A DNA stretch of 64,000 nt from Streptomyces sp. GESEQ-4 (GTDB taxonomy: Bacteria > Actinomycetota > Actinomycetes > Streptomycetales > Streptomycetaceae): NCBI RefSeq assembly GCF_017948455.1, contig NZ_JAFFSU010000006.1:310001-374000 (forward strand). Reading direction: 5' to 3'. This document shows positions 37,427-46,744 of this stretch, one piece after another. Every line of letters starts with the position of its first letter. Position 1 is the stretch's first letter. Made by a program: the position numbers and the translations under genes. A model generated the notes under the pieces. That model made no database searches, was not told where the DNA came from, and saw only the letters and a list, made by a program, of their open reading frames with translations.

Positions 37427-38535
37427 GGCTGTACGAGATCGCGTAGATCGGCGAACCGGCGGTCACCGATCCCATTCACGTCACGCAGCTGGTCCACCGA
37501 GCGGAAGCCGCCGTGCTGGGTGCGGTAGTCGATGATGTGCTGCGCCAGCACCGGTCCCACGCCCGGCAGGGTTTCGAGCTGGTCCACGGTCGCGGTGTTG
37601 AGCGAGACCGGAGCCGTGGGAGCCGCCGCCGAGCCGGCCTGGCCACCGACCGCCGTACCGCCCGCGACCGGCGCGGAGCCCGAGCCTGCGACGGGACCGC
37701 CGACGATCACCTGCTCCCCGTCCACAAGGAAGCGGGCGCGGTTGAGACCGTCGGTGTTCGTCCCGGGTCGCACCCCGCCGGCCGCACGGAGCGCGTCGAC
37801 GACCCGCGAACCCGCGGGCAGCCGCTGGATCCCGGGCTCCCGGACCTTGCCGCTGACGTCCACCACGATCTCGGCCGCCGCCGTCCCTCCGGCGGCGGGT
37901 CCGCCGGGAGCCTTGCTCGGCTCGCCTTCCGCTTGCGCTGCTTCCGCGAACGGAGCCGCCGCCTGTACGACCTCGGGCGGGCGCACGGACAGGGTCCGGC
38001 CGGTCCAGAAGTGCTGCACCGCGAAGGCCGCGGCGACGACCAGCAGCGCGGTGAGTGCGACCACGCTCCTGCGCTCCAGCCCGCACCGCGCCTGCAACCA
38101 CACCGGCATCCGCTCCCGCAACACCGGCCCGACCCGCCCCCGCCAAGCCCTCACGCCGTGCCGGGCCTGGGCACCGGCATCGACGTCCGCGGCGACGGGC
38201 GGGGCATGATCGCCGACTCCTCCGCCGTCGGGCGGCACATCGTCGCCGACGTCCATGTCGGCGTACGGGATGTGAGGTTCGGCATACGGGACGTCAGGTG
38301 CGCCCACGCCCTCGTCCCGACCCGCCGCCTCCTCTCCCAACTCCCGCCGCCGAACAGCCCGTTCGCCGAACAGGACCTCCGCGCGTCGGCGAAGCTCCTC
38401 CGCCGACGCGTATCGGTACCGGGCCCGGTTCCGTGGATAAGGGCGGCGGCGATGCCGGGTGCGGCCGTCGGAGGCGGGGCCGCGGCCGGGACCGCTGCTT
38501 GCAGTCGCTGCGCGTGAACGTGATCGAAGTGCCAT
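37423..38535 (-). CDS. comEA: ComEA-family helix-hairpin-helix DNA-binding protein
   Basis: This 370-residue protein has a long Arg-rich and Pro/Asp-rich N-terminal cytosolic part (about 1-150), one transmembrane helix at about 155-172 (SVVALTALLVVAAAFAV), an external SLBB-like domain (VVDVSGKVREPGIQRLPAGSRVVDAL, about 220-280) and a C-terminal HhH domain (SLNTATVDQLETLPGVGPVLAQHIIDYR, about 305-370). This is the usual ComEA topology with an unusually long N-terminal extension. It is the first gene of the comEA-comEC run and probably delivers DNA to ComEC. Confidence 0.9.
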   Translation of the reverse strand: MALRSRSRAATASSGPGRGPASDGRTRHRRRPYPRNRARYRYASAEELRRRAEVLFGERAVRRRELGEEAAGRDEGVGAPDVPYAEPHIPYADMDVGDDVPPDGGGVGDHAPPVAADVDAGAQARHGVRAWRGRVGPVLRERMPVWLQARCGLERRSVVALTALLVVAAAFAVQHFWTGRTLSVRPPEVVQAAAPFAEAAQAEGEPSKAPGGPAAGGTAAAEIVVDVSGKVREPGIQRLPAGSRVVDALRAAGGVRPGTNTDGLNRARFLVDGEQVIVGGPVAGSGSAPVAGGTAVGGQAGSAAAPTAPVSLNTATVDQLETLPGVGPVLAQHIIDYRTQHGGFRSVDQLRDVNGIGDRRFADLRDLVQP

Positions 38536-38644
38536 GCGACGAGGATCAGGCAGCCCGACCCTCTCGCGATGATCTTGGTCAAATCCCGGGGATTACCGCC
38601 CAGTTGTGGATAACTCCATCACCCACACGTGTGAGACAGCCGAC

Positions 38645-39490
38645 TCACCGCGGCGACACCACAACCCCCAGCAACCCGGGCCCGGTATGCGCCCCGATCA
38701 CCGCCCCCACCTCACTCACATGCAGGTCGACGAGCCCGGGCACCCGCGCCCGCAGCCGGTCCTCCAGTGCCGACGCACGCTCATGAGCCGACAGATGGTG
38801 GACGGCGATATCGACCTGGGCGCCGCCCGCCCGGTCGGCCACGATCTCCTCGAGGCGGGCGATGGCCTTCGATGCCGTCCGTACCTTCTCCAGGAGTTCG
38901 ATACGGCCGCCCTCCAGCTTCAGCAGCGGCTTCACCGCCAGCGCCGAGCCGAGCAGCGCCTGCGCGGCGCCGATCCGGCCGCCGCGGCGCAGATAGTCGA
39001 GGGTGTCGACGTAGAAGTAGGCGGACGTGCCCGCGGCCCGCTTCTCCGCGGCCGTGACCGCCTCGTCCACCGTGCCGCCGGACTCCGCCGCCTCGGCGGC
39101 GGCCAGCGCGCAGAACCCGAGCGCCATCGCGACCATCCCGGTGTCCACGACCCGCACCGGCACCGGCGCCTCACGCGCCGCGACAAGCGCCGCGTCGTAG
39201 GTGCCGGAGAGCTCGGCGGACAGGTGCAGCGAGACGATGCCGGTGGCCCCGGACTCGGCGACCCTGCGATAGGTCGCGGCGAACAGCTCGGGGCTGGGGC
39301 GTGAGGTGGTGACGGGGCGGCGCTTCTGGAGCGCCTGGGCGAGGGAGCGGGTGGAGATCTCGGTGCCCTCTTCCAGTGCCCGGTCGCCGAGGACGACGGT
39401 CAGGGGCACCGCTGTGATGCCATGGCGCTCCATCGTCCGCGGCGGCAGGTAGGCCGTTGAATCGGTGACGATCGCGACATGGCGGGACAT
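38645..39490 (-). CDS. DegV family fatty-acid-binding protein
   Basis: This 281-residue DegV-fold protein has the N-terminal VAIVTDSTAYLPP, where the Ser/Thr contact a fatty-acid carboxylate, a TTSRPSPELF motif (about 80), HLSAELSGTYDAA and VDTLDYLRRGGRIG (about 165). In Firmicutes, relatives (FakB) present fatty acids to FakA kinase; in actinobacteria the role is less clear. No fakA-like gene is seen here. It is separated from comEA by 109 nt. Confidence 0.92.
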   Translation of the reverse strand: MSRHVAIVTDSTAYLPPRTMERHGITAVPLTVVLGDRALEEGTEISTRSLAQALQKRRPVTTSRPSPELFAATYRRVAESGATGIVSLHLSAELSGTYDAALVAAREAPVPVRVVDTGMVAMALGFCALAAAEAAESGGTVDEAVTAAEKRAAGTSAYFYVDTLDYLRRGGRIGAAQALLGSALAVKPLLKLEGGRIELLEKVRTASKAIARLEEIVADRAGGAQVDIAVHHLSAHERASALEDRLRARVPGLVDLHVSEVGAVIGAHTGPGLLGVVVSPR

Positions 39491-39562
39491 GAGCTGGAGG
39501 TTACCTGGCGTAGCGCCCTGGCGGCAGCCCGGCCCCGCTGACCCGGGCCGGCCGGAACCGGA

Positions 39563-40294
39563 TCAAGTGGTGCTCTCGGGACGGGGCTTCTTCTGCCAGG
39601 GATACGTGGGACGCGGGGCCGGCGGGGTGATGGCGGGCCGTGCCGGTTTCTCCTCGGCCGGCTCCGGCCGGGGTGTCTCGGGCCAGGTCTGCTGAGCGGC
39701 GGGGCTCTCGGCGGCGGGCGCCTCGGGCCACGGGGGCGGCGCGGGTTCCGAGGTGGTCCAGTGTCGCAGCGCGCCGGTCTCCACGTCGATCTGGGTGCTG
39801 AGCGAGTCCAGGTCGTCGTCGGCGAAGCGGTGGGCCCGGTCCCGGGCCGCCCAGCGCAGCGAGTCCGCCGAGTCGATGATGCGCTTGGTGCGCTCGCGCA
39901 GCGCGGGCAGCCGCTCGGCGAGGGTCGCCCGGTCGGGCTCGGACTCCAGGCGCTTGAGGTCGTCGTCGAGCTCATGGCCGTGCGCGCTGAGGCGCTCGAA
40001 GAGGCCGATGGACTCCTTGAGGGACTCGTCCTCCGCCACGCGTGCGTGCAGCGCGTCCTGGGTGGCGCGCATCGAGGTGCGCAGCTTCAGCCGGAGCTGG
40101 GCGATCTCGCCCGCGGGGCCGATCTGGGCGAGGGACTTGGCCCTCAGGGTGTGCTCCTCCACCGTGCGGCGGGCCTGGGTGAGGGTGCGGTCCACGCCGC
40201 GCTTGGCCGCGCCGACCGCCTTCACCGTGGCGTAGGCGCCGAGTCCCAGGAAGAGCAGGAAGAGCAGGGCGAAAACTGCGACGACTGCTTCCAC
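39563..40294 (-). CDS. Membrane-anchored coiled-coil protein of unknown function
   Basis: This 243-residue protein starts at GTG 40294 with GGAGGAGGAG upstream. One N-terminal transmembrane helix (VEAVVAVFALLFLLFLGLGAY, with residues 2-21 the core) is followed by a long charged helical region (about 30-165; QARRTVEEHTLRAKSLAQ and RLSAHGHELDDDLKRLESE) with heptad-like hydrophobics, then a Pro-rich tail ending TYPWQKKPRPESTT. The build recalls cell-division or envelope scaffold proteins, but I do not recognise a family. An upstream ATG at 40345 would put Arg-rich residues before the helix and has no good ribosome site. It lies downstream of leuS. Confidence 0.75.
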   Translation of the reverse strand: MEAVVAVFALLFLLFLGLGAYATVKAVGAAKRGVDRTLTQARRTVEEHTLRAKSLAQIGPAGEIAQLRLKLRTSMRATQDALHARVAEDESLKESIGLFERLSAHGHELDDDLKRLESEPDRATLAERLPALRERTKRIIDSADSLRWAARDRAHRFADDDLDSLSTQIDVETGALRHWTTSEPAPPPWPEAPAAESPAAQQTWPETPRPEPAEEKPARPAITPPAPRPTYPWQKKPRPESTT

Positions 40295-40442
40295 GACGCT
40301 CCTCCTCCGGACCGGGCCCGGCACTCGCGCCGCGCCACTCTTCAACGGTAAACGCAGCGGGCAGGCCCGGAGTTCCAGAAAAACCCCGAACCTGCCCGTA
40401 GGGGACCACCCTTAGCCGGAGGCACAAACCCGGAAACGACGC

Positions 40443-43319
40443 CTACGCGGGAACGATGTTCACCAGCTTCGGCGCTCGCACGATCACCTTGCGGATCCCG
40501 GCGCCGTCCAGCGCCGCGACGACCTTCTCGTCCGCCAGCGCGACCTTCTCCAGCTCCTCCTCGGAGATGGCCGGCGAGACCTCCAGGCGGGCCTTGACCT
40601 TGCCCTTGACCTGGACCACGCAGGTCACGGTCTCGTCCACGACGTACGCCGGGTCGGCGACCGGGAAGTCCTGGTGCACCACCGAGTCCTCATGGCCCAG
40701 CTTGCGCCACAGTTCCTCGGCGATGTGCGGGGCCAGCGGCGCTACCAGCAGCACCAGCGGCTCGGCGACCGACCGCGGCACCGCGCCTGAGGCCTTGGTC
40801 AGGTAGTTGTTCAGTTCGGTGACCTTGGCGATGGCGGTGTTGAACCGCAGGCCCTCCAGGTCACCGCGCACCCCGTCGATGGCCTTGTGCAGGGCGCGCA
40901 GGGTGCCCTCCTCGGGCTCCGCGTCGACGACGGTGACCTCACCGGTCGCCTCGTCGACGATGTTGCGCCACAGCCGCTGCAGCAGCCGGAACTGCCCCAC
41001 CACCGCGCGCGTGTCCCACGGCCGGGACACGTCCAGCGGGCCCATCGCCATCTCGTACAGACGCAGGGTGTCAGCGCCGTACTCGGCGGCGATCTCGTCC
41101 GGAGTGACCGCGTTCTTCAGGGACTTGCCCATCTTGCCCAGCAGCCGGGAGACCTTCTCGCCCTGGTAGTAGTACGCGCCGTCGCGCTCCTCCACCTCGG
41201 CGGCCGGCACCGCGATGCCACGGCTGTCGCGGTAGACGTAGGCCTGGATCATGCCCTGGTTGAACAGCTTGTGGAACGGCTCGGCCGACGACACATGCCC
41301 CAGGTCGTGCAGCACCTTGGACCAGAAGCGCGCGTACAGCAGGTGCAGTACGGCGTGCTCGGCGCCGCCCACATACAGGTCGACGCCGCCGTGCGGCTGA
41401 CCCTGGCGCGGGCCCATCCAGTACTGCTCGATCTCCGGGTCGACCAGCTTCTCGCTGTTGTGCGGGTCCAGGTAGCGCAGCTCGTACCAGCAGGAACCGG
41501 CCCAGTTGGGCATGGTGTTGGTCTCACGCCGGTAGGTGCGCGGGCCGCGGCCGTCGCCCAGGTCCAGGGTGACGTTCACCCAGTCCTCGTTGCGGGACAG
41601 CGGGGTCTCCGGCTCGGTGTTCGCGTCGTCCGGGTCGAAGGTGCGCGGCGAGTAGTCCTCGACCTCCGGCAGCTCCAGCGGCAGCATCGACTCGGGCAGC
41701 GCGTGGGCGATGCCCTCCTCGTCGTAGACGATCGGGAAGGGCTCGCCCCAGTAGCGCTGGCGGCTGAACAGCCAGTCGCGCAGCCGGAAGTTGACCGTGC
41801 CCTCGCCGATGCCCTTGCGCGCCAGCCACTCGGTGATGCGCGCCTTGGCGTCGACAACGCCCAGGCCGTCCAGGGAGACACCGTCACCGGTGGAGTTGAC
41901 GATCTTCGCGTCGTACGACACGAAGGCCTCGTCCCACGCGGAGGTGTCCGTGCCGCGACCGTCCGTCGGCTCGACCACGCAGTTGATCGGCAGCTCGAAG
42001 GCGCGCGCGAACTCGAAGTCACGGCCGTCGTGCGCCGGTACGGCCATGATCGCGCCGGTGCCGTAGCCCATCAGCACGTAGTCGGCGATGAAGACGGGGA
42101 TCCGCTCGCCGTTGACCGGGTTGGTCGCGTACGTGCCGATGAAGACGCCGGTCTTGTCCTTGGCCTCGGCCTGCCGCTCGACGTCGGACTTCGAGGCGGC
42201 CTGCGCGCGGTACGCGGCGACGGCTTCGGAGGGGGTCGCGTGGCCGCCGGTCCACACCTGGTGCGTGCCCTCGGGCCACTCCTGGGGCGTGAACTTCTCG
42301 ACCAGCGGGTGCTCGGGGGCCAGCACCATGTAGGTCGCGCCGAACAGGGTGTCGGGGCGCGTGGTGAAGACCGTGATGCGCTCGCCGTCTACGGGGAAGT
42401 CGACGCGGGCGCCCTCGGAGCGGCCGATCCAGTTGCGCTGCTGCAGCTTGATGGCCTCGGGCCAGTCCAGCGCGTCCAGGTCGTCCAGCAGCCGGTCGGC
42501 GTAGGCGGTGATGCGCATGTTCCACTGGCGCAGCTTGGCCTTGAAGACGGGGAAGTTGCCGCGCTCGGAGCGGCCGTCGGCGGTGACCTCCTCGTTGGCC
42601 AGTACGGTGCCCAGGCCGGGGCACCAGTTGACCGGCGCGTCCGAGGCGTACGCCAGGCGGTACTCGCTCAGGACGTCGGCGCGCTCGACGGCGCCCAGCT
42701 CGTTCCAGGAGCGCCCGCCGGGCAGCGCGCGCTCACCGCTCTCGAACTGTGCGACCAGGTCCGCGATCGGGCGGGCCCGGCGCGCCTCGTCGTCGTACCA
42801 GGAGTTGAAGATCTGCAGGAAGATCCACTGGGTCCACTTGTAGTAGTCCGGGTCGATCGTGGCGAACGACCGGCGGTTGTCGTGGCCCAGGCCCAGCCGG
42901 CGCAGCTGGATCTTCATGTTCTCGATGTTGGCCTCGGTGGACACGCGCGGGTGCGTGCCGGTCTGTACGGCGTACTGCTCGGCGGGCAGGCCGAAGGCGT
43001 CGAAGCCCAGGGTGTGCAGGACGTTGTGGCCGGTCATGCGCTGGAACCGGGCGTACACATCGGTGGCGATGTAGCCCAGGGGGTGACCGACGTGCAGACC
43101 CGCCCCGGAGGGGTACGGGAACATGTCCATGATGAACTTCTTGGGCCTGGCGGCCAGTTCGGCATCGCCCGCCAGGTCGCCCTTGGGGTTCGGTGCCGCG
43201 TAGGTGCCGTCGGCGTCCCAGAAGTCCTGCCAGCGTGCCTCGATCTCCGCGGCCAGGGCCGCGGTGTAGCGGTGCGGCGCGGCCACCTCGGCGGCGGCAG
43301 CGGGGTTCGTCTCGCTCAT
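40443..43319 (-). CDS. leuS: Leucine-tRNA ligase
   Basis: LeuRS (958 aa from ATG 43319, ribosome site GAGG) charges tRNA-Leu. Class I motifs are [17 protein letters not shown] (the HIGH signature variant) near residue 75 and [12 protein letters not shown] (KMSKS variant) near 740. The CP1 editing domain has [22 protein letters not shown] around 340. The anticodon-binding helical domain and C-terminal tail (ending [12 protein letters not shown]) are intact. The upstream leader carries a Leu-rich short ORF and an intrinsic terminator, so expression is probably controlled by leucyl-tRNA availability. Confidence 0.97.
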   Translation of the reverse strand: MSETNPAAAAEVAAPHRYTAALAAEIEARWQDFWDADGTYAAPNPKGDLAGDAELAARPKKFIMDMFPYPSGAGLHVGHPLGYIATDVYARFQRMTGHNVLHTLGFDAFGLPAEQYAVQTGTHPRVSTEANIENMKIQLRRLGLGHDNRRSFATIDPDYYKWTQWIFLQIFNSWYDDEARRARPIADLVAQFESGERALPGGRSWNELGAVERADVLSEYRLAYASDAPVNWCPGLGTVLANEEVTADGRSERGNFPVFKAKLRQWNMRITAYADRLLDDLDALDWPEAIKLQQRNWIGRSEGARVDFPVDGERITVFTTRPDTLFGATYMVLAPEHPLVEKFTPQEWPEGTHQVWTGGHATPSEAVAAYRAQAASKSDVERQAEAKDKTGVFIGTYATNPVNGERIPVFIADYVLMGYGTGAIMAVPAHDGRDFEFARAFELPINCVVEPTDGRGTDTSAWDEAFVSYDAKIVNSTGDGVSLDGLGVVDAKARITEWLARKGIGEGTVNFRLRDWLFSRQRYWGEPFPIVYDEEGIAHALPESMLPLELPEVEDYSPRTFDPDDANTEPETPLSRNEDWVNVTLDLGDGRGPRTYRRETNTMPNWAGSCWYELRYLDPHNSEKLVDPEIEQYWMGPRQGQPHGGVDLYVGGAEHAVLHLLYARFWSKVLHDLGHVSSAEPFHKLFNQGMIQAYVYRDSRGIAVPAAEVEERDGAYYYQGEKVSRLLGKMGKSLKNAVTPDEIAAEYGADTLRLYEMAMGPLDVSRPWDTRAVVGQFRLLQRLWRNIVDEATGEVTVVDAEPEEGTLRALHKAIDGVRGDLEGLRFNTAIAKVTELNNYLTKASGAVPRSVAEPLVLLVAPLAPHIAEELWRKLGHEDSVVHQDFPVADPAYVVDETVTCVVQVKGKVKARLEVSPAISEEELEKVALADEKVVAALDGAGIRKVIVRAPKLVNIVPA

Positions 43320-43370
43320 GATCCTCAAAGCTCCATCGATCGTCTCTGCCGGCGGCGACATTCAAGAAAC

Positions 43371-43396
43371 GAAAAATCCCCTCGCACAGGAGGGGA
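43371..43396 (-). terminator. Intrinsic terminator in the leuS leader (attenuator)
   Basis: Read on the minus strand, TCCCCT-cctgtgcg-AGGGGA is followed at once by TTTTTC. This 6-bp GC-rich stem with a U-tract is a canonical Rho-independent terminator, rare in Streptomyces, placed between the leader peptide and leuS (51 nt before the leuS ATG). It would stop transcription unless disrupted. Confidence 0.85.
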
Positions 43397-43442
43397 CGCC
43401 GCGCCGATTCCGACCACCAGGACTGGCCCGGGTCGGGACTGA

Positions 43443-43481
43443 TCAGCGCGGCTCGCTAAGCAGAAGGCGTACGGCACGCAT
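43443..43481 (-). CDS. leuS leader peptide with three consecutive Leu codons
   Basis: This 12-codon ORF reads M-R-A-V-R-L-L-L-S-E-P-R-stop with Leu codons CTT CTG CTT; CTT is a rare codon in Streptomyces. No ribosome site precedes the ATG. Instead a TACCCT box (complement of 43488-43493) lies exactly 6 nt upstream, so the transcript may begin at the A of ATG (leaderless). The next structure is the intrinsic terminator at 43371-43396, then leuS. GCCGCGC at the end of the ORF (complement of 43446-43452) can pair with GCGCGGC (complement of 43398-43404) just 5' of the terminator, offering a ribosome-sensitive alternative fold. Transcription attenuation by leucine starvation is the natural reading. 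Confidence 0.8.
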   Translation of the reverse strand: MRAVRLLLSEPR

Positions 43482-43487
43482 GGCGTC

Positions 43488-43493
43488 AGGGTA
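43488..43493 (-). promoter_or_regulatory. Candidate -10 box of the leuS leader transcript
   Basis: TACCCT on the minus strand fits TAnnnT and ends 6 nt before the leader ATG, which sets the start site at or next to the first codon. I see no convincing -35 at 16-19 nt upstream, so the call rests on the -10 and the spacing. Confidence 0.4.
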
Positions 43494-43742
43494 CCGCAGC
43501 CGCCGAGGAGGCCGCGACGGGCTTCCATGGGGCACACTGACGCCTCACGGCCGCTTGTGAAGATTCCGAAAAGCTGAACAACGTTCAATTATTACCCGGC
43601 GTAACAGTCGCTAATGGACAACACAGGCCCCGCATGGCCCGTAGATAACAACGCAATAACTCAAACGGCGTACCGGTCAGTTTGAACTGGACTTAGAGTG
43701 CGGCAGCGGGACCGCTTTCCCGAACCGCTCGGAGTTGCCCCC

Positions 43743-45065
43743 ATGAACCCTCGTCGTACCAACAGCTCGATGCCCCAGACAGGCCGGTCGGCCTACGGGG
43801 TGGCATCGGCTGTCTTTCTGCTGGCCATACCCCTCGTAGTGGTGTACGGAGGCTTCTGGCTCCAGGAATTCCTCAACTTCGGGGCGGGTGTCTTGACGCT
43901 CGTCCTGCTCACCTGCTCCGTGATCTGGGGCCTCGTCGCCCAGGACCGGATGATCCTCAACACCAGGCAGCGGATCATCGCGCAGGGCATCCACCGGGTG
44001 ACCGCCGTGGGCTCGATCGCGTTCCTGCTGCTGCACATCGGAGTCAAGCTGGCGCTCGACCACGTCGGCTGGTTCGCCGTGTTCATCCCCTTCGTGCTGG
44101 TGTTCTCCGGCGACGACGAAGTCCTGGGCGGCGGCGTCCTCATCGGGCTCGGCACGCTGGCCGGTCAGCTCATGATCTTCGTGGGGATCACCGGCGCGCT
44201 GCGCAACCAGTTCGCGGGCGCGGGCCCGGTCGCCGCCCGCTGGCGGGCGATGCACATGCTGGCCTATCCGGCCTGGTGCGCCGCGCTGGTGCACGGCCTG
44301 TACGCGGGACGCGCGGTGCAGAGCCCGATCTTCACGGTCATGTACGGGCTCTGCGTGCTCGGCGTCATGGCGGCCCTCGCTCTGCGCGCGGCCCCGCGCC
44401 CCGTCAAGCGCCAGATCATGGACAAGGCCGCCGCGCTCATCGGCACCGAGGAGAAGCCGGGCCGCGAGAACCTGGAGGAGAGCCGCGCCCGGGTCGCGGG
44501 CGGCGCCAGCCTGCCCGGCTACGAGCGGGCCGACGCGACGGGCCCCCAGCCGCGTATCACAGCCGGCATGGCACCCCCCACGGCGCCGCTGTACGAGCAG
44601 CCCGCCCCGGAGCCCACGAACGGCTTCGCGGCCGCCTACCGCGCCGTCACGCCCCCGCACCCTCAGCCCCAGCAGTCGTTCGCGGCCGACCAGACCGCCC
44701 GCATGGACCTGCCGCTGGACATGCAGGCCACGGAGGCGATCCCGCGCGTGGACGGCGGCGGCAGCACCTCGGGCAGCTGGCCGATCCCGATGCCGCCGCC
44801 CGTCGGCGAGGCGCCCCCGTCGGCGTACGACCCGCTCACCGACACGGGATACAACATCCCGGCCTACACCAATCCGGACATCGGCAGGTACGGCCAGAGT
44901 GATGTGTACGACACCGGTGAGACGAACACCCTCTACGACACGTACTCCCCCGATGACACGTACAACAGCGGTCCCGCCAATGAACCAACGCCCGGCGATT
45001 CGTACGACTTCGACTCACCGGGCCCGGGCGAACCTTGGAACACGCCTTCCGGAGGCTATAGGTGA
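43743..45065 (+). CDS. Cytochrome-b/ferric-reductase-like membrane protein
   Basis: This 440-residue protein starts at ATG 43743 with GGAG about 9 nt upstream. Residues 1-225 hold about six transmembrane helices. Histidines inside or near helices (IHRVTAVGSIAFLLLHIG, about 82-99; RWRAMHMLAYPAWCAALVHGLYAG, about 165-188) are spaced as in heme-binding four-helix cytochrome b/ferric reductase-like proteins. From about 240 a cytosolic Pro/Gly/Tyr/Asp-rich, low-complexity tail follows. The stop overlaps the GTG of the NuoF-like gene by 4 nt (GTGA), so the two products are probably made in fixed ratio and work together, with the membrane protein receiving electrons. An upstream ATG at 43698 is unlikely. 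Confidence 0.82.
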   Translation: MNPRRTNSSMPQTGRSAYGVASAVFLLAIPLVVVYGGFWLQEFLNFGAGVLTLVLLTCSVIWGLVAQDRMILNTRQRIIAQGIHRVTAVGSIAFLLLHIGVKLALDHVGWFAVFIPFVLVFSGDDEVLGGGVLIGLGTLAGQLMIFVGITGALRNQFAGAGPVAARWRAMHMLAYPAWCAALVHGLYAGRAVQSPIFTVMYGLCVLGVMAALALRAAPRPVKRQIMDKAAALIGTEEKPGRENLEESRARVAGGASLPGYERADATGPQPRITAGMAPPTAPLYEQPAPEPTNGFAAAYRAVTPPHPQPQQSFAADQTARMDLPLDMQATEAIPRVDGGGSTSGSWPIPMPPPVGEAPPSAYDPLTDTGYNIPAYTNPDIGRYGQSDVYDTGETNTLYDTYSPDDTYNSGPANEPTPGDSYDFDSPGPGEPWNTPSGGYR

Positions 45066-46675
45066 ACGAGGCCCTGCCCGACGTACCCGAAGTCCGCGTG
45101 GTCGGCCTTCCGCAGCTCACGTCTGGCTTCGACCTTGTCGAAAGACTTGATCTGCCCATGCACCTGAAGGTGCACGGGCCGCTCGAACCCATGGGCGGCG
45201 AGCAACTGGCCAAGCTCGCGGAGAACATCAGCCTCAAGGGCCGCGGCGGCGCGGGCTTCCCCTTCCACAAGAAGCTGCGCTCGGTCGCCGAGGCGGCGAT
45301 CAAGCGCGGTGTGCGCCCGGTCGTCGTCGTCAACGGAAGCGAGGACGAACCGGCCTGCCGCAAGGACACGGTGCTCATCAACCGTGCCCCGCATCTGATC
45401 CTGGACGGCGCCTTGTTGTGCGCCGAGGCCCTGGGTGCCCGCACGCTCGTGGTGGGGGTCACCCGGGAGTCCACCCAGCGCTCCATGGAAGCCGCGCTCG
45501 CCGAACGCGGCCTGAGCAACGGCCGCAGGTCGGCGCTCCGCGCGCGCGTGCAGCGCAATCCCGTACGGATGGTCACCGGAGCGGCAGCGTCGCTGATCCG
45601 GTCCATCGACGGCGGCCCGGCGATCCCGCCCGGCCGCAAGGTCAGCGCCTCCCAGAACGGCGTCGGCGGCGCACCCACCCTGCTGTCCAACGCCGAGACG
45701 TTCGCCCAACTCGCCATCGCCGCCCGTATCGGCCCGGAGCGCTACGGCAACACCGGCCTGTACGACGAACCCGGCACGGTCATGCTCACGGTCTCCGGCG
45801 CGGTGGCCCGCCCCATGGTGATCGAGGTCCCCACCGGAGTGCCGCTGCGTTACGTCCTACAGCTCGCCGGCGCCCCGCCGGTCCCGCAGGGCGTGCTGAC
45901 CGGCGGCTACCACGGCAAGTGGATCGACGCCGCGACGGTCAACGAGGCCATCGTCTCCCGCAACTCGCTGGACGCGGTGGGCGGTTCGCTCGGCGCCGGC
46001 GCGATTCTGCCGATCAGCCAGGACACCTGCCCGTTGGGCGAGTCGCTGCGCGTGGCCCAGTGGCTGGCCGAGGAGAGCGCGGGACAGTGCGGTCCCTGCT
46101 ACCTCGGTCTGCCGGCCGCGGCGCGCGGCATGGAGGACATCCTCAACGGCGGCGGTCCGGCCGCCCTGGAGGCCCTCAAGCAGGTCGCCAAGAACGTGAA
46201 GCGGCGCGGCGCGTGCTCCCACCCCGACGGCTCCGCGATGTTCCTCGAGTCGACCGTCAAGGCCTTCACCGACGACCTCGCCGCGCACGTCCTCGGAAAC
46301 GGCTGCGGGAGGCCCGTGGAGGGCGTTCTGCCGCTCTTCGAGGGCGGCAGGACCCCGACGGGCCTGCCGGGCGGCGGCGAATCCGAGGAGAACGGCCCCA
46401 GCCGCCAGAAGATCTACGTCGACTGGACGCTCTGCCGCGGCCACGGCCTGTGCGCGGACATCCTCCCGGAGGTCTTCGAACTGGGCGCTGACGGCTTCCC
46501 GACCGTCGCGCAGGCACAGGTGCCGCGCTACGCGGAGGCCAAGGCGGTGCGTGCGGTGCGCCGTTGCCCCGCCCTCGCCCTGCGCATCGAGGAAGAGACC
46601 CAGCGCGACAAGGCGCCGGCCCGCAACCTCCCGGTCTTGTCCCAGGGCCGCGGACGCCGCGCACTGGGCCGCTGA
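45062..46675 (+). CDS. NuoF-like NADH-binding flavoprotein fused to a 3Fe-4S-type ferredoxin
   Basis: This 537-residue protein has a NuoF-like core (about 1-420): the FMN/NADH glycine-rich KGRGGAGFPFHKKL (about 58), NGSEDEPACRKD, a NAETFAQLA stretch, an SLBB segment, and a cluster motif ESAGQCGPCYLGL followed later by RGACSHPDG for a 4Fe-4S centre. The C-terminal ~80 residues are a ferredoxin of the actinobacterial P450-partner kind: C-x5-C in LCRGHGLCAD and a distant CP in VRRCPALAL, the three-Cys pattern of 3Fe-4S ferredoxins. It is translationally coupled to the cytochrome-b-like membrane protein. The inferred role is membrane-linked NADH oxidation passing electrons FMN, 4Fe-4S, 3Fe-4S, heme; it is not part of a nuo operon. 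Confidence 0.85.
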   Translation: MNEALPDVPEVRVVGLPQLTSGFDLVERLDLPMHLKVHGPLEPMGGEQLAKLAENISLKGRGGAGFPFHKKLRSVAEAAIKRGVRPVVVVNGSEDEPACRKDTVLINRAPHLILDGALLCAEALGARTLVVGVTRESTQRSMEAALAERGLSNGRRSALRARVQRNPVRMVTGAAASLIRSIDGGPAIPPGRKVSASQNGVGGAPTLLSNAETFAQLAIAARIGPERYGNTGLYDEPGTVMLTVSGAVARPMVIEVPTGVPLRYVLQLAGAPPVPQGVLTGGYHGKWIDAATVNEAIVSRNSLDAVGGSLGAGAILPISQDTCPLGESLRVAQWLAEESAGQCGPCYLGLPAAARGMEDILNGGGPAALEALKQVAKNVKRRGACSHPDGSAMFLESTVKAFTDDLAAHVLGNGCGRPVEGVLPLFEGGRTPTGLPGGGESEENGPSRQKIYVDWTLCRGHGLCADILPEVFELGADGFPTVAQAQVPRYAEAKAVRAVRRCPALALRIEEETQRDKAPARNLPVLSQGRGRRALGR

Positions 46676-46702
46676 GCAGGGAAACGCGACGGGAGATACG
46701 AC

Positions 46703-46736
46703 GAGGGCGGGCCATCCGATCGGATGGCCCGCCCTC
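46703..46736. terminator. 34-nt perfect palindrome between NuoF-like gene and tRNA-Ala
   Basis: The 34 nt are fully self-complementary (17-nt arms beginning GAGGGCGGGCCATCCGA). It lies between convergent transcripts, so it can terminate both the NuoF-like mRNA and the first tRNA-Ala transcript. Confidence 0.9.
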
Positions 46737-46744
46737 ATTCTCTG

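Noticed and set aside
43320..43481. T-box riboswitch upstream of leuS
   Set aside because: No T-box sequence or specifier loop is visible; the leader peptide plus terminator explains the region.
43575..43587. TGAAC-aac-GTTCA inverted repeat upstream of the cytochrome-b-like gene considered as Rex or LexA site
   Set aside because: Half-site spacing does not fit either consensus (Rex needs 4 nt between GAA and TTC, LexA 4 nt between GAAC and GTTC), so no assignment is made.
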